DNA of 64,000 nt from Spirochaetaceae bacterium (GCA_007693945.1 RECP01000045.1:1-64000); one strand, 5' to 3'; positions 9,082 to 18,027 are shown, numbered from the stretch's first letter. Numbers and translations: made by a program. The notes: generated by a model not told the origin, from the letters alone.

Positions 9082-9327
9082 TTACCGGCCCACCCGCACG
9101 GGTGGTAGGGTCTGCCACAGGTCAGCGGTGGGCCCGGCCGCGCGCTTCAGATTCTCTCTCGTACCCGCATCACGTTTCCGCGGTACCTGTCGGTTCAGGC
9201 TGATCCTCGCTGCGTGCGCCTTGAGTGTAACCTGCACGCTGCGTTCAATCTGCCACGGAGTACGGGCTGAAACCCGTTGATCATCGACCATACCCCGACT
9301 CTCCATTGTGGCATGGTAACGCAACAT
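9082..9327 (-). CDS. Possible small protein of unknown function
   Basis: An 81-codon open frame between the GH65 gene and the divergent nucleotidyltransferase, on the same strand as GH65. The product is basic (many R and K) and has no recognisable motif; only a weak GGAA precedes the ATG. The 365-base gap at 9029-9393 holds nothing else that I can support. High GC makes chance open frames common, so it may not be a gene. Confidence 0.25.
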   Translation of the reverse strand: MLRYHATMESRGMVDDQRVSARTPWQIERSVQVTLKAHAARISLNRQVPRKRDAGTRENLKRAAGPTADLWQTLPPVRVGR

Positions 9328-9393
9328 TGCCGAGATTCCAAGCAAAAAGTTGAGTACATGGTCACGGAGCAGGCTATGCGCTAAGATGGCTCC

Positions 9394-10314
9394 ATGAAAC
9401 AACCGGCACTGGTGGTACTTGCGGCGGGCATGGGCAGCCGCTACGGTGGCCTCAAACAGGTGGACCCGATCGGGCCGTATGGGGCTACAATTCTGGACTA
9501 TTCCGTATTCGACGCTCATCGCGCCGGGTTCGGTACGGTGGTCTTCGTCATCCGCCGCGACATCGAGCAGCTGTTCCGACGCACGGTCGGCAGCCGCTTT
9601 GAATCGCGAATGGCGGTTGAGTACGTTTTCCAGGCTCTCGATGACCTGCCGGACGGCTTCACGCCGCCGGCAGACCGCGCCAAACCGTGGGGTACGGCCC
9701 ATGCGGTATGGGCGGCGCGCAACTGTGTGGACCGCAATTTCGCGGTGATCAACGCCGACGACTACTACGGAGCCCATTCGTACCGTCTGCTGGCCGACCA
9801 CCTGCGGCGCTCGGGCGGTACGGCGGACTTCGCCATGATCGGCTATCTGCTTGGCAACACGCTGTCTGACCACGGCGATGTCAACCGGGCCGTCTGCCGG
9901 ACCAATGCCAGGGGTGAACTGATCGAGGCCGTAGAAACGCTGGCTATCGAGCCTGACCCCGTCGACCCCGCCGCAGCGCGTTATCCGGAGGACGGCGGCT
10001 ATCGAAAACTCCCGCGTGATGCTCTGGTCTCGATGAACATATTCGGATTTACGCCGGAGGTCTTCCCGTTCATCGAGGAGCACCTGCGCGAGTTTCTTGC
10101 CCGCAGAGGTCATGAGCCCAAAGCCGAGCTCTACATTCCAACGGTGGTCAACTTGCTGATCGCCGCCGGGCGCGCGCGCATGGTGGTGATACCCAGTCAG
10201 GACACGTGGTTTGGCGTCACGTACAGTCAGGACAAACCCTATGTCGAGTCAGCGATAGCGCGCCTGATTGCGGAAGGGGTCTATCCGCAGCGCCTGTGGG
10301 CCGATCAGGCGTAG
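9394..10314 (+). CDS. Sugar-phosphate nucleotidyltransferase-like protein
   Basis: 306 residues with the nucleotidyltransferase fold: LAAGMGSRYGGLKQ at residues 9-22 is the nucleotide-binding loop, and NADDYYG near residue 119 carries the metal-binding aspartate. The protein resembles the NTP_transferase family (glucose-1-phosphate uridylyl/thymidylyl type), but the particular NTP and sugar phosphate are not evident. No clear ribosome site precedes the ATG, so a leaderless message is possible. It is divergent from the GH65 phosphorylase. Confidence 0.85.
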   Translation: MKQPALVVLAAGMGSRYGGLKQVDPIGPYGATILDYSVFDAHRAGFGTVVFVIRRDIEQLFRRTVGSRFESRMAVEYVFQALDDLPDGFTPPADRAKPWGTAHAVWAARNCVDRNFAVINADDYYGAHSYRLLADHLRRSGGTADFAMIGYLLGNTLSDHGDVNRAVCRTNARGELIEAVETLAIEPDPVDPAAARYPEDGGYRKLPRDALVSMNIFGFTPEVFPFIEEHLREFLARRGHEPKAELYIPTVVNLLIAAGRARMVVIPSQDTWFGVTYSQDKPYVESAIARLIAEGVYPQRLWADQA

Positions 10315-10538
10315 ATGTCGAGCCGGTTTCCCAGGTGCGAAGGTAACGGGTACCGCCGCCGACGGCCGCGACGTGCAGGCAGGTACCGGCGACGCATCGC
10401 TTCCGGCGCACGGTCCAGATCAATAGGGTCGAGACTATCGTTATCCGGAATCCCGGCTGCCATGGCGGTGCGAGGTGGCTGCGGTTGCTTGTACCGCTCC
10501 AGGGAACTCGTAGCGTCCGGATCGATCACGATTGCCAT
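10305..10538 (-). CDS. Small basic protein of unknown function
   Basis: 77 residues from an ATG that has AGAGG 8 bases upstream; a GTG three codons earlier is an alternative. The product begins MAIVIDPDATSSLERYK, has an acidic middle (DNDSLDPIDLDRAPEAM) and an arginine-rich tail. It overlaps the end of the nucleotidyltransferase gene by 10 bases on the opposite strand and is divergent from the MFS gene. I recognise no family. The ribosome site and composition unlike an antisense frame support it modestly. Confidence 0.4.
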   Translation of the reverse strand: MAIVIDPDATSSLERYKQPQPPRTAMAAGIPDNDSLDPIDLDRAPEAMRRRYLPARRGRRRRYPLPSHLGNRLDIYA

Positions 10539-10594
10539 ACGCCACACCTCTACTTAGCTGTAGTATACCACATGGAGTATGGCATAATCACGTG

Positions 10595-11779
10595 ATGTAC
10601 ATCCGTCTGCCCGAGGCCGATACGCGACCGGTAGTCCTGCTGGGGTGCGCGGTTGCCTTCTCTCTGCTGGGTGATATGACCATCTATGTCATCCTGCCCG
10701 TGCACCACGTGGCGCTTGGGTTCAGCCCGATCCAGGTCGGAATTCTGCTGTCGGCCAATCGTTGGGTTCGTCTGGTTACCAACCACGTCGCGCGCCACGT
10801 GCTGGAGCGTCGTCGCGCATCTCACGTACTGGCGCTGGCTCTATGCGCGGGAGCGTGTTCAACGCTGGTATACGCTGCCGCGCCGCCGTTCTGGCTGTTT
10901 CTGGCGGCGCGCATGGTATGGGGACTGTGCTGGTCGTTCATCCGGCACATCGGTGTCATGACGTCGATCAGTGTCGGAAGACAGCAGCACGCTGCCGCGG
11001 TGCTCGGGCTCTACACCGGGGTAGTGCAGCTGGGTTTCATCGCCGGAACGCTCGCCGGTGCGGTACTGTTTGATGCGTTCAACTACTCTTTCACTTTTCT
11101 GCTTGTCGCGCTCGTGTCTCTGGTCGGGGTAGCGTTTGATTACGCGGGCTTCCGTCTTGTGCCTCGCGCGGTATCCCTGTTCTCGGCAAACCCTGACCGA
11201 ACCACGCATGGTACCGACCGATGGATGCTGTTGCGCAGCTTCATCGCCACCTGTGTGAGCACTGGACTTATCATCTCGACTCTCGGTTTTGCGCTGCGAA
11301 GCCGTTTCGGCGAATCGGTGACAATCGGACCATTCTTGATCGGGATCACAACACTGAACGGCATACTGATAGCCGCGCACTACTCCGTCAACAGCGCCGG
11401 ATCACCGCCCGTCGGCGTGGTGATCGACAGGATCGGCAGGCGTACCGCCGAGATTATCGGATTCAGCAGCGGATGTGCGGCGCTGATCGCTGTGGCTGCC
11501 TTCGGCGGCTTTGCGTTGCTGCTGCCGGCGGTGGCGCTGTTCTTCGTGGCAACGGTGGCCTGCAAGCTTTCGCTGTTTTCGCAGGCCGGGGTCGCCGGTT
11601 CGGGCCACTTTGCCCAACTGGCAACCGCGGCTGATCTCGGCGCTGCCGCTGGTCCGCTGATCGGTTGGTTGGCCATTGAAAGAGTCGGTTCAGCGGAGGC
11701 AGTCTTCGTGATCGGTGCCGCACTCTACGGGATAGCGGCACTTACGGCGTTGGCGCGACCCATATCGGGCCCTCGGTGA
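10595..11779 (+). CDS. MFS transporter
   Basis: Major facilitator superfamily carrier of about 395 residues with some twelve hydrophobic segments and a soluble loop near residues 190-215. The substrate is not evident. The frame is open 21 codons further up, but alignment to membrane topology favours ATG 10595 (or GTG 10592). No ribosome site is visible; CATAAT at 10583-10588 lies just upstream and would start a nearly leaderless transcript. It stands alone between the small minus-strand gene and an exported protein gene. Confidence 0.85.
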   Translation: MYIRLPEADTRPVVLLGCAVAFSLLGDMTIYVILPVHHVALGFSPIQVGILLSANRWVRLVTNHVARHVLERRRASHVLALALCAGACSTLVYAAAPPFWLFLAARMVWGLCWSFIRHIGVMTSISVGRQQHAAAVLGLYTGVVQLGFIAGTLAGAVLFDAFNYSFTFLLVALVSLVGVAFDYAGFRLVPRAVSLFSANPDRTTHGTDRWMLLRSFIATCVSTGLIISTLGFALRSRFGESVTIGPFLIGITTLNGILIAAHYSVNSAGSPPVGVVIDRIGRRTAEIIGFSSGCAALIAVAAFGGFALLLPAVALFFVATVACKLSLFSQAGVAGSGHFAQLATAADLGAAAGPLIGWLAIERVGSAEAVFVIGAALYGIAALTALARPISGPR

Positions 11780-11852
11780 TGGTAGCGGCCGGCAGGCAGC
11801 CGGTCTTGGTCACGGCGGCAAGATGTGATAGTGTAGCGCGAGGAGCGTACCA

Positions 11853-12368
11853 ATGAAGGCAAAGATGCACGTGATGATTCTACTGGTTGTCGTTATACTG
11901 CTGGCTGCGCCGATGGCGTTGTTTTCGTTCGAAACCTTCGACAAGTACCCCTCGTTTTCGTATGAGATCGGAGCGGGGTCGGGGTATTCGAGCGACGGCG
12001 GATTCTACGAGATCAACGCTGCGCTCAACACGCACCTGCAGTCGTGGCTGGTGTGGCGGAACTCGGCCTTCTTCCGAGGCCAGACCGAAGCTGACGACTT
12101 CTTTGGTCTGGACACCTCGATGCAGGCTGGTAGTCGTGTTCGCGCGGGTGATCGGGCCTGGCTCGATTATCACGGAGGTGCAGGATACCGCTTCACCAGT
12201 ATCGGCAAGCACGCTCCTTTTGCCGAGGCCGGAGCAACCTATCGCGCAGGCGGACTACGCCTGGGTGCCAACGCCAAGTACATTCTCTACGAGCTGATTG
12301 GCGAAGACCGCGAAAACGAGTTTGTGTTCAGCATCTCCATCTCGGGTTCGACTTCGGGGACGTTCTGA
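11853..12368 (+). CDS. Exported protein, probable small outer-membrane beta-barrel
   Basis: 171 residues. An N-terminal signal peptide (MKAKMHVMILLVVVILLAAP and a cleavage region around residues 20-26) is followed by alternating hydrophobic/polar strands rich in glycine and aromatics (SYEIGAGSGYS, LDYHGGAGYRF, GATYRAGGLRLGANAKYIL), the pattern of an eight-strand-type barrel. No family recognised. GAGGAG precedes the ATG. The terminal residue is phenylalanine, as in many barrel proteins handled by BamA. Confidence 0.65.
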   Translation: MKAKMHVMILLVVVILLAAPMALFSFETFDKYPSFSYEIGAGSGYSSDGGFYEINAALNTHLQSWLVWRNSAFFRGQTEADDFFGLDTSMQAGSRVRAGDRAWLDYHGGAGYRFTSIGKHAPFAEAGATYRAGGLRLGANAKYILYELIGEDRENEFVFSISISGSTSGTF

Positions 12369-12454
12369 GATTGATGCCGGTCCGTGCCGGGTAGAAGCGC
12401 GCTGCGGGTACTGTCGGGCCCGCGGCGTCCCGATTCTGCTATACTTGAACGATC

Positions 12455-13153
12455 ATGGTCGACGCTTCGTTCTATGCGGTGCTGGAGGTCGGGCCGTACG
12501 CTTCGCTTGAAGAAGTCAAGGCAGCGTATCACAGCGCAGCCAAACGGCACCACCCGGATCTCTTTCCCGACGGAGAACGAGATCGCCGCCAGTTGAAGAT
12601 GATGAAGATCAACGAGGCGTATATGCGCATCATGGCCGATCGCATGCAGGTCGAAGCGTCGGTTGTTGCGCGGTCTGACGACCGGCCGGCTCAGCCCGAT
12701 CTGCAGAGCCGCTCGCCCAACGGCCAGGACGCAGCTGCCGAGATCCGCAACGCGCTGGCTCAACCCAGGGATCCCGCGTATACGCATTACAAGCTCGGCT
12801 TTGTGTTCTACACTCGCGGCTGTACCCAGCTGTATCGCAAAGACCCCAAAATCGTACGCCGTCAGCTGGCCGAACTCAAGACCTACAACTACTACGTACT
12901 TGACCTGGCGTTACAGGCTCTTTCGTCCTTCGAGCGCGCCTACAATTACTTCCTGGTGGTTGTGGAACAGTTCCCCGACAGCATCTGGGGTACCGATGCG
13001 CGCAACAAACTGCGGCGTATCCAGCGGTTCAATGCCATCTACCAGCGCATCTGCGAGAACACCTCACGCAGCCTTGCGGCTCGGCAGTCAGCGGATCGAG
13101 CACCCAGAAGTGGTACGCAGCCGGGCGCGATGGATGAACCGAAGGGCTTCTGA
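12455..13153 (+). CDS. J-domain (DnaJ-like) protein
   Basis: 232 residues. Residues 4-65 form a J domain with the HPD motif at 33-35 (KRHHPDLF), which stimulates Hsp70 ATPase. The remainder (about 100-210) is helical and tyrosine-rich with no zinc-finger or C-terminal DnaJ domains, so this is a class C co-chaperone of unknown client. No membrane segment. The ATG lacks a ribosome site; TATACT at 12440-12445 lies 9 bases upstream, suggesting a very short leader. Confidence 0.85.
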   Translation: MVDASFYAVLEVGPYASLEEVKAAYHSAAKRHHPDLFPDGERDRRQLKMMKINEAYMRIMADRMQVEASVVARSDDRPAQPDLQSRSPNGQDAAAEIRNALAQPRDPAYTHYKLGFVFYTRGCTQLYRKDPKIVRRQLAELKTYNYYVLDLALQALSSFERAYNYFLVVVEQFPDSIWGTDARNKLRRIQRFNAIYQRICENTSRSLAARQSADRAPRSGTQPGAMDEPKGF

Positions 13154-13173
13154 CTGTCGCCGCGCGGATAACG

Positions 13174-14193
13174 TTAGCGTGCCGGCGGGATGATTACCGT
13201 GCGTCGCCGTTCTTCTTCGGCGACTATGCGGCGGACGTTCTCGCGTGCAACCGGCCCCAGCAGTCCTTCACTGCGCGTGGTACGAGGGTGATACCAGCCG
13301 AAACGGCGAAAAAAGTCCCCCAGCGGGCCATCGCAGAAATCAAAGCCGCGCCGTGCGAAGAATGTATTGCGCAGCAGACGCAGCTGTTCCAGTGTCAGCA
13401 GGCGCAGGTAGTCTGGTTTCAGCTCGAGGTACTCGAACGCCCACATGTCGCCCTCCGAGGGCGTTGTTCTGAGCCACCAGGGCACCGGTTCAAGGCCGAG
13501 TCTGAAGACGTCATCGTGGTCGGGCTCAACCGCTTCGGTCTGAATCTCGAAGTCACGCTTTCCGATCGAGATCAGCACCGAGTCGAGATCACCGGCAAAC
13601 GTATAGCTGTCAACCCACAGTTCGGCTTCGTTGTGTACCTGAACCGTAATCGCGCCGATCGGACCACTCCAGCTGCGACCGGTCCCGTAGAGATACTCCA
13701 CGGTGCGCAGCAATCTGTCGCGGCCGTATGCGGCCCGAAAGCGCACGCGGGTAGCTGTCAGCTTGCCTGCCGGAAACTCAACCTGCTTCACAAACCAGCT
13801 GCGTATGCGCGGATCAATGCCGGTGCGATCCGGCAGTTCGTCGACCCACACCGGCTGATCGTTGACCCACGTCCGAAAGTCGCCAAATGGTTCAGCCGGG
13901 GCACCGTAGCCAAAGCGCGGAAAGCCGAGTTCGTGGCGAGTTGTCGGGCCGTCATTGCGGAACACAAAAGAGATGTCGGCGTAATAGTGGGTCGAGCGCA
14001 GATAGAGCCTGATTGTCTGAGCGATGAGTTCAACCGTGGTCTCGCGCGGATCACGCAGCCCGACAGTTCCGCCCGCGGTCTCGACAAACGCCTCGTTGGC
14101 AGATAGCGACGGTGCGTACCAGAGCATCAGCAGAACCACTACCAGTGCCGCGATACGCGGTCGGACGGCCCGGGCCCGGTTCAGCGTTGCCAT
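13174..14193 (-). CDS. Exported YARHG-domain protein
   Basis: 339 residues from ATG 14193 (a GTG nine codons earlier is also in frame). A signal peptide (about residues 1-32, ending SLSANEA) is followed by a beta-rich domain of unknown role and, near residues 275-325, a YARHG domain: RNTFFARRGFDF, then FFRRFGWYHP. YARHG is an extracellular or envelope-associated domain of unknown function found in several phyla including spirochaetes. The gene converges with the J-domain gene (20 bases between stops). Confidence 0.8.
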   Translation of the reverse strand: MATLNRARAVRPRIAALVVVLLMLWYAPSLSANEAFVETAGGTVGLRDPRETTVELIAQTIRLYLRSTHYYADISFVFRNDGPTTRHELGFPRFGYGAPAEPFGDFRTWVNDQPVWVDELPDRTGIDPRIRSWFVKQVEFPAGKLTATRVRFRAAYGRDRLLRTVEYLYGTGRSWSGPIGAITVQVHNEAELWVDSYTFAGDLDSVLISIGKRDFEIQTEAVEPDHDDVFRLGLEPVPWWLRTTPSEGDMWAFEYLELKPDYLRLLTLEQLRLLRNTFFARRGFDFCDGPLGDFFRRFGWYHPRTTRSEGLLGPVARENVRRIVAEEERRRTVIIPPAR

Positions 14194-14454
14194 TATTTCA
14201 AGCGTAGCACGGCTCTGCACAACTGTAAACTGTCCGCGTTGCCTTTCTCCGCTCCCGGCGGTTCGTTGCTGACCGGCACGTCACTAACCGCCGGCGTAAG
14301 GGCAGCGCGGGCATTCACCGGGTGTGAACCAACGTGGTACCGTAGGACCTGCACCATGCAGCGTCAGCTTGTCTGTGTGGTTCCGGTACTCGGCGGCGTG
14401 GCCGGTAAGGCGGCGATGGTTCCGGTGCAACGAGTCGGGTGGGGAGGCGTTCTC

Positions 14455-15069
14455 ATGACGGCATTGGTATACGGAAACGGGTCTCGGATTCCGCAGGAAC
14501 TGTTCGTTCTGCATTACGACCGCTGTGACCTGCTGATTGCCGCGGATGGTGGAGCCTACAACGTACTGGAACATGATGTGGTGCCCGATGTCATCATCGG
14601 TGATCTCGACAGTTACACCGGCAAAGCCCCGGCCGGAACAGAGCTGATTCATAAACCGGACCAGGAAACCAACGATCTGCAGAAGGCGTTGAGCTATGCA
14701 CTCGAGCGCGGGGTCAGGCGTGCGGTGATTGCCGGTGGCACGGGAGACCGCCTGGATCACGGGCTCAACAACCTTTCAGTGTTACAGGAATACACGCCGC
14801 GTTTCGAATCCCTGATTATGATTGACATCTTCGGCTGCTACTTCGTTGCCGCCCATGATCAGCGGCTGGATACCTACCCCGGCCAGACCGTATCGCTCTT
14901 TCCGCTCTCCGGGCGTGTTGATGGAATTACCACTGAAGGGCTGAGATACCCGCTGCACGACGAAACGCTTGAGAACGGCGTGCGCAACGGCTGCCTTAAT
15001 CAGGCCTTAGCCCCCACAATCCGTATACGCCACGCCGGCGGCGCGCTGCTGGTGATCATCGAGCATTGA
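14455..15069 (+). CDS. thiN: Thiamine pyrophosphokinase
   Basis: 204 residues. Transfers pyrophosphate from ATP to thiamine to form the cofactor TPP. Seen: AADGGAYN near residues 31-38, IGDLDS near 50, and DQETNDLQKAL near 70, all typical of the family's catalytic domain; GGTGDRLDHGLNN lies near 93-105. ATG 14455 is chosen over upstream in-frame starts because GGAGG is 7 bases away and the family begins here. It would convert thiamine taken up by the ABC system at 56.3-60 kb. There is no riboswitch in front of this gene that I can see. Confidence 0.9.
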   Translation: MTALVYGNGSRIPQELFVLHYDRCDLLIAADGGAYNVLEHDVVPDVIIGDLDSYTGKAPAGTELIHKPDQETNDLQKALSYALERGVRRAVIAGGTGDRLDHGLNNLSVLQEYTPRFESLIMIDIFGCYFVAAHDQRLDTYPGQTVSLFPLSGRVDGITTEGLRYPLHDETLENGVRNGCLNQALAPTIRIRHAGGALLVIIEH

Positions 15070-15111
15070 GACCCGCCGCGCAGATATCTGTGCGGGCGAT
15101 CACGCGAACGG

Positions 15112-15140
15112 TTGACACACGAGACATTCCTTTATATATT
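15112..15140 (+). promoter_or_regulatory. Sigma-70 promoter of the DUF302 gene
   Basis: TTGACA at 15112-15117, a 17-base spacer, and TATATT at 15135-15140; the ATG follows 30 bases later behind AAAGGAG. Confidence 0.8.
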
Positions 15141-15170
15141 AACAGCAGTATATATGAAAGGAGATTTATT

Positions 15171-15680
15171 ATGAACAAGCGTACACTTCTGATTGTGGCC
15201 AGTTCGTTGGTTGCCGGGGCTGTGTTGACCGCGATCATCGGGTTCTACAGCATGCCGCGTATGATGATGCTGGAAGACGCGAGCCCCTACGGGTTCGAGC
15301 AGACCGTCGAGGTGTTTGAGACTGCCGTGCGTGCTGAAGGTTGGAGCGTACTGACGGTTCACGACATGCAGAGTATCCTTGCAGGTCATGGACACGACGT
15401 GCGCGCAGTCAAGATCTTCGAACTCTGTTCATCGAAGTACTCGGCAGAGATCCTGGCGCTCGACGATGAGCGCATAGTTGCCCCGCTGATGCCATGCCGC
15501 GTGGCAATCTATGAGAAGAGTGACGGCGTTACCTACATCGCTCGCATGAACTCCGAGCTGATGGCTCGGCCTTTCGGCGGTGTCATCAACTCCGTCATGC
15601 AGACTGCCGCAGTCGAGACCGAAGGTGTTATATCCCAGGTTGTCAGCGGCCGCCCGGCCCCTACCTCAATGATCCGCTAG
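15171..15680 (+). CDS. Membrane-anchored DUF302 protein
   Basis: 169 residues. An N-terminal hydrophobic segment (about residues 5-25) anchors or exports the protein; residues about 35-145 match DUF302, a small alpha/beta fold seen in many bacteria and archaea with no assigned activity. Visible features are the repeated F-E...V-A-GWSVL opening, CSSKYS near residue 90, and MPCRVAIYE near residue 108, where the family commonly has P-C. Start ATG 15171 has AAAGGAG at proper distance and a consensus promoter just upstream. Confidence 0.82.
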   Translation: MNKRTLLIVASSLVAGAVLTAIIGFYSMPRMMMLEDASPYGFEQTVEVFETAVRAEGWSVLTVHDMQSILAGHGHDVRAVKIFELCSSKYSAEILALDDERIVAPLMPCRVAIYEKSDGVTYIARMNSELMARPFGGVINSVMQTAAVETEGVISQVVSGRPAPTSMIR

Positions 15681-15691
15681 ATCTACTGCTT

Positions 15692-15777
15692 GCGAGCGAC
15701 GACGCCGGCCCCGCCGTCGGGTGCTCGCGAACGACGCTTTGTTTCACGCGTCCGACGCTAATCTCGTCGGACGCGTG
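15692..15777. terminator. Two stem-loops between convergent genes
   Basis: The first pairs GCGAGC (15692-15697) with GCTCGC (15723-15728) over an inner GC-rich stem with one mismatch. The second is a perfect 13-bp inverted repeat CACGCGTCCGACG / CGTCGGACGCGTG (15745-15757 and 15765-15777) with a 7-nt loop. They lie between the DUF302 gene and the converging gene at 15805. No T-tract, so a bidirectional, possibly Rho-assisted end is likely. Confidence 0.6.
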
Positions 15778-15804
15778 CTGTTCGTGGACCAAACGATACC
15801 CGCA

Positions 15805-16212
15805 CTACAGCAAAAACCGGGAAAACCAGCGACCGATGCCGCAACCGTAATGCACCGCAAAACTGCGGGCCGCATCCTCTGCACTGACGGCCGGGTTGTG
15901 TTCCTTGAGATAGTGCCAGTGATCAGAGACCGCCAGGTAGAGGTTCCCTGCGGCTTGACGAGGGAAGGCGCTGCGGAACTCCCAGCTGCCCACCGCCCGC
16001 TTCAACGGTACCACTACATTTTCGTACCAGGAAAAGACCGCGTCATTCCAGGTTACCCGCACATCAAGTTCGCGCCCGATCCAGTAGCGGTGTTTTTCGA
16101 CGTGATCGGCCAGCAACTCCCAGCCGTTGGGACGCGAAAACTCCAGCTGATCAGCGGCAAACATCATCGACAGGCTGCGCGCCCGGTCAAGATTCTGTAC
16201 TGCGTTATTCAT
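15805..16212 (-). CDS. Conserved-looking protein of unknown function
   Basis: 135 residues, soluble, tryptophan- and aromatic-rich (NGWELL, HRYWIGRELDVRVTW, FSWYENVV, SDHWHYLKEHN, GIGRWFSRFL). AGGAGG precedes ATG 16212 at good spacing; an in-frame start 38 codons earlier would add a cysteine-rich segment that looks like untranslated leader. I do not recognise the family. The 116 bases upstream are AT-rich and should hold its promoter. Confidence 0.65.
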   Translation of the reverse strand: MNNAVQNLDRARSLSMMFAADQLEFSRPNGWELLADHVEKHRYWIGRELDVRVTWNDAVFSWYENVVVPLKRAVGSWEFRSAFPRQAAGNLYLAVSDHWHYLKEHNPAVSAEDAARSFAVHYGCGIGRWFSRFLL

Positions 16213-16328
16213 TATGACCCTCCTACATCGGGGACATCGGTACTTGTTATCTCCCGTGTTCAAGTCACAATGTAGCTCTTCTTGCCCAAAAATCAAAACT
16301 TTTGCTTGACAAAAACGCAAATTCACCC

Positions 16329-16904
16329 TTATTTCGACGATTGCCAGCGGTCGAACGCAGCCGGCGTTGTATCGACGAGTCGAGCGACCAGCGACTCCGG
16401 ATCGCTCTCCACCACAGCCAGGGCACGCGCCCGCGGAACAATGAAGCCGCGCTCCACGGCGTGGTCCAGAAATGCAATCAGTCGGTCATAATAGCCGTCA
16501 ACGTTGAACAGCGCACACGGCTTGCCGTGTAGCCCTATCTGCGCCCAGCTGAGTACCTCAAAGAACTCCTCCAGAGTACCCAGTCCGCCCGGAAGAGCAA
16601 TAAAGCCGTCCGACAACTGTGCCATTTTGGCCTTGCGCTGCGCCATTGATTGGGTTACGTGCAGTTCTTCAAGCGTCTCAAAAGCCACCTCACCGTCGAA
16701 CAGGTGCTCCGGAATCACTCCGGCAATCCGGCCGCCGGAGTCCAGCGCGGTCTCCGCAACTACACCCATCAGGCCGACCTTGCCGCCGCCGTAGACAATC
16801 CCGATGTTGCGGGCCACCAGCTCGGCCACCAGCGCACGGGCGGCTTCAGCAAAACGCGGTGATGCTCCTGCGGCGGCGCCGCAGAACAGACAGATCGAGC
16901 GCAT
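16329..16904 (-). CDS. LOG-family (TIGR00730) nucleotide phosphoribohydrolase-like protein
   Basis: 191 residues, Rossmann-like lysine-decarboxylase-like fold. The diagnostic PGGLGTLEEF motif is near residues 105-114, with GGGKVGLMG near 40-48. Members hydrolyse cytokinin riboside monophosphates or related nucleoside monophosphates at the N-glycosidic bond; the natural substrate in bacteria is usually unknown. GGAGGT precedes the ATG. Confidence 0.9.
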   Translation of the reverse strand: MRSICLFCGAAAGASPRFAEAARALVAELVARNIGIVYGGGKVGLMGVVAETALDSGGRIAGVIPEHLFDGEVAFETLEELHVTQSMAQRKAKMAQLSDGFIALPGGLGTLEEFFEVLSWAQIGLHGKPCALFNVDGYYDRLIAFLDHAVERGFIVPRARALAVVESDPESLVARLVDTTPAAFDRWQSSK

Positions 16905-17004
16905 AAGACCTCCACCGTGCCGGCGGCACGTTACCTCGTTCCTCTACAGCGTACTTGTGCGGGGAACTGATTGCCGCGGTTCGGACGTTTGAGACTTCCA
17001 GCCG

Positions 17005-17901
17005 CTAGCCCGTTTCAAGCAGCGCCACGGCGGCTGCGTTTGAGACGACCTGCTGCGGATTCCTGCAGCCGGGTATCACACACGTCACAGCAGGGTTTTT
17101 GAGGCACCACGCCAGTGCCCAGGCGGCCATATCGACGTCCGGGGGAATCTCGCTGCTACGGAGCTGCTGGACTTCGTGCAACGCGTCCTCGATCTTCCGT
17201 CGTTCTCTGCGGCTGCGGATATCTGACTCTGCGAAAGTTGCCCCGGGCTTGTATTTGCCGCTGAGAAAACCGCTAGCCAGCGGCACGCGCGCCAGAACAC
17301 CGAGATTCTGCTCAATACAGAGCGGGAATACCGCTTGCTCGGACCGGCGATCGAGACGGTTGTAGACCACCTGGATGGCGCCGGCACCGATGCGAGTTGC
17401 GTCTTCTACCTGCCGCACGCTGATATCCGTGCTGAGTGAAATGCCGATATGGCGCACAGTGCCGGCCTGCACCTGCCTCTGCAGCATGGTCCATAGTTCC
17501 TCGTTATCAAAGACATCATCGTCCCCGGAGTGGAACTGGTAAAGATCGACGTAGTCGGTCTGCAGCGCGCGTAGTGAATCCTGCAACTGCTGCTCCACTT
17601 CCGCTGCCGACCAGAGCTGATCGCGCTCGAATTGCCCCAGAAAGCGGTGGCCGAACTTGGTGGCTATCACCCACTTCTCCCGGTCGCGTTTGACCGCCCG
17701 GCCCACCAACGTCTCGGAAAGATGGTCGCCGTAGCACTCGGCGGTATCGATAAGGTTGATGCCTTGCGAACGCGCTTCGTTGACGATTGCGTCAACGTCT
17801 TGTTGGCTGTAGTCGTGGCCCCATTCGCCACCGAACTGCCATGCGCCGATGCCGACAACGCTGACTTCGATTCCCGTTCTACCCAGTGTGCGGAACTGCA
17901 T
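17005..17901 (-). CDS. Aldo/keto reductase
   Basis: 298 residues, NADPH-dependent oxidoreductase with an (alpha/beta)8 barrel. The catalytic tetrad is visible: D in LIDTAECYG, Y in the same motif, K in WVIATKFG and H in DLYQFHSGD. ATG 17901 has GGAGGA 8 bases before it and the family begins MQFRTLGRTGIEVS; an in-frame start 11 codons upstream is less likely. Substrate unknown. Confidence 0.9.
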   Translation of the reverse strand: MQFRTLGRTGIEVSVVGIGAWQFGGEWGHDYSQQDVDAIVNEARSQGINLIDTAECYGDHLSETLVGRAVKRDREKWVIATKFGHRFLGQFERDQLWSAAEVEQQLQDSLRALQTDYVDLYQFHSGDDDVFDNEELWTMLQRQVQAGTVRHIGISLSTDISVRQVEDATRIGAGAIQVVYNRLDRRSEQAVFPLCIEQNLGVLARVPLASGFLSGKYKPGATFAESDIRSRRERRKIEDALHEVQQLRSSEIPPDVDMAAWALAWCLKNPAVTCVIPGCRNPQQVVSNAAAVALLETG

Positions 17902-18027
17902 GAGCTTGATCCTCCCGGCAAGAGTATAGCGCATCGGTCGCCATTGCTTAAGACGAACACCCCGGCGCCAACGATCCTCGTTGTGACCGTCTGATAGCGG
18001 TTGGCAATCTGCGTCTGCGTGCCGGCC

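Noticed and set aside
9082-10113. Long minus-strand frame over the nucleotidyltransferase
   Set aside because: Most of it is antisense to a clear nucleotidyltransferase and has no motif; only its last 81 codons lie in the gap, kept as a weak candidate.
14239-14454. N-terminal extension of thiamine pyrophosphokinase
   Set aside because: The extra 72 codons have no family match and the internal ATG has a good ribosome site.
15691-15780. CRISPR-like or attachment-site repeats
   Set aside because: These are simple hairpins between convergent genes; no regularly spaced repeats occur anywhere in the window.
16306-16316. TTGACA-like element on the plus strand
   Set aside because: It points into the 3' end of a minus-strand gene with no plus-strand gene behind it.
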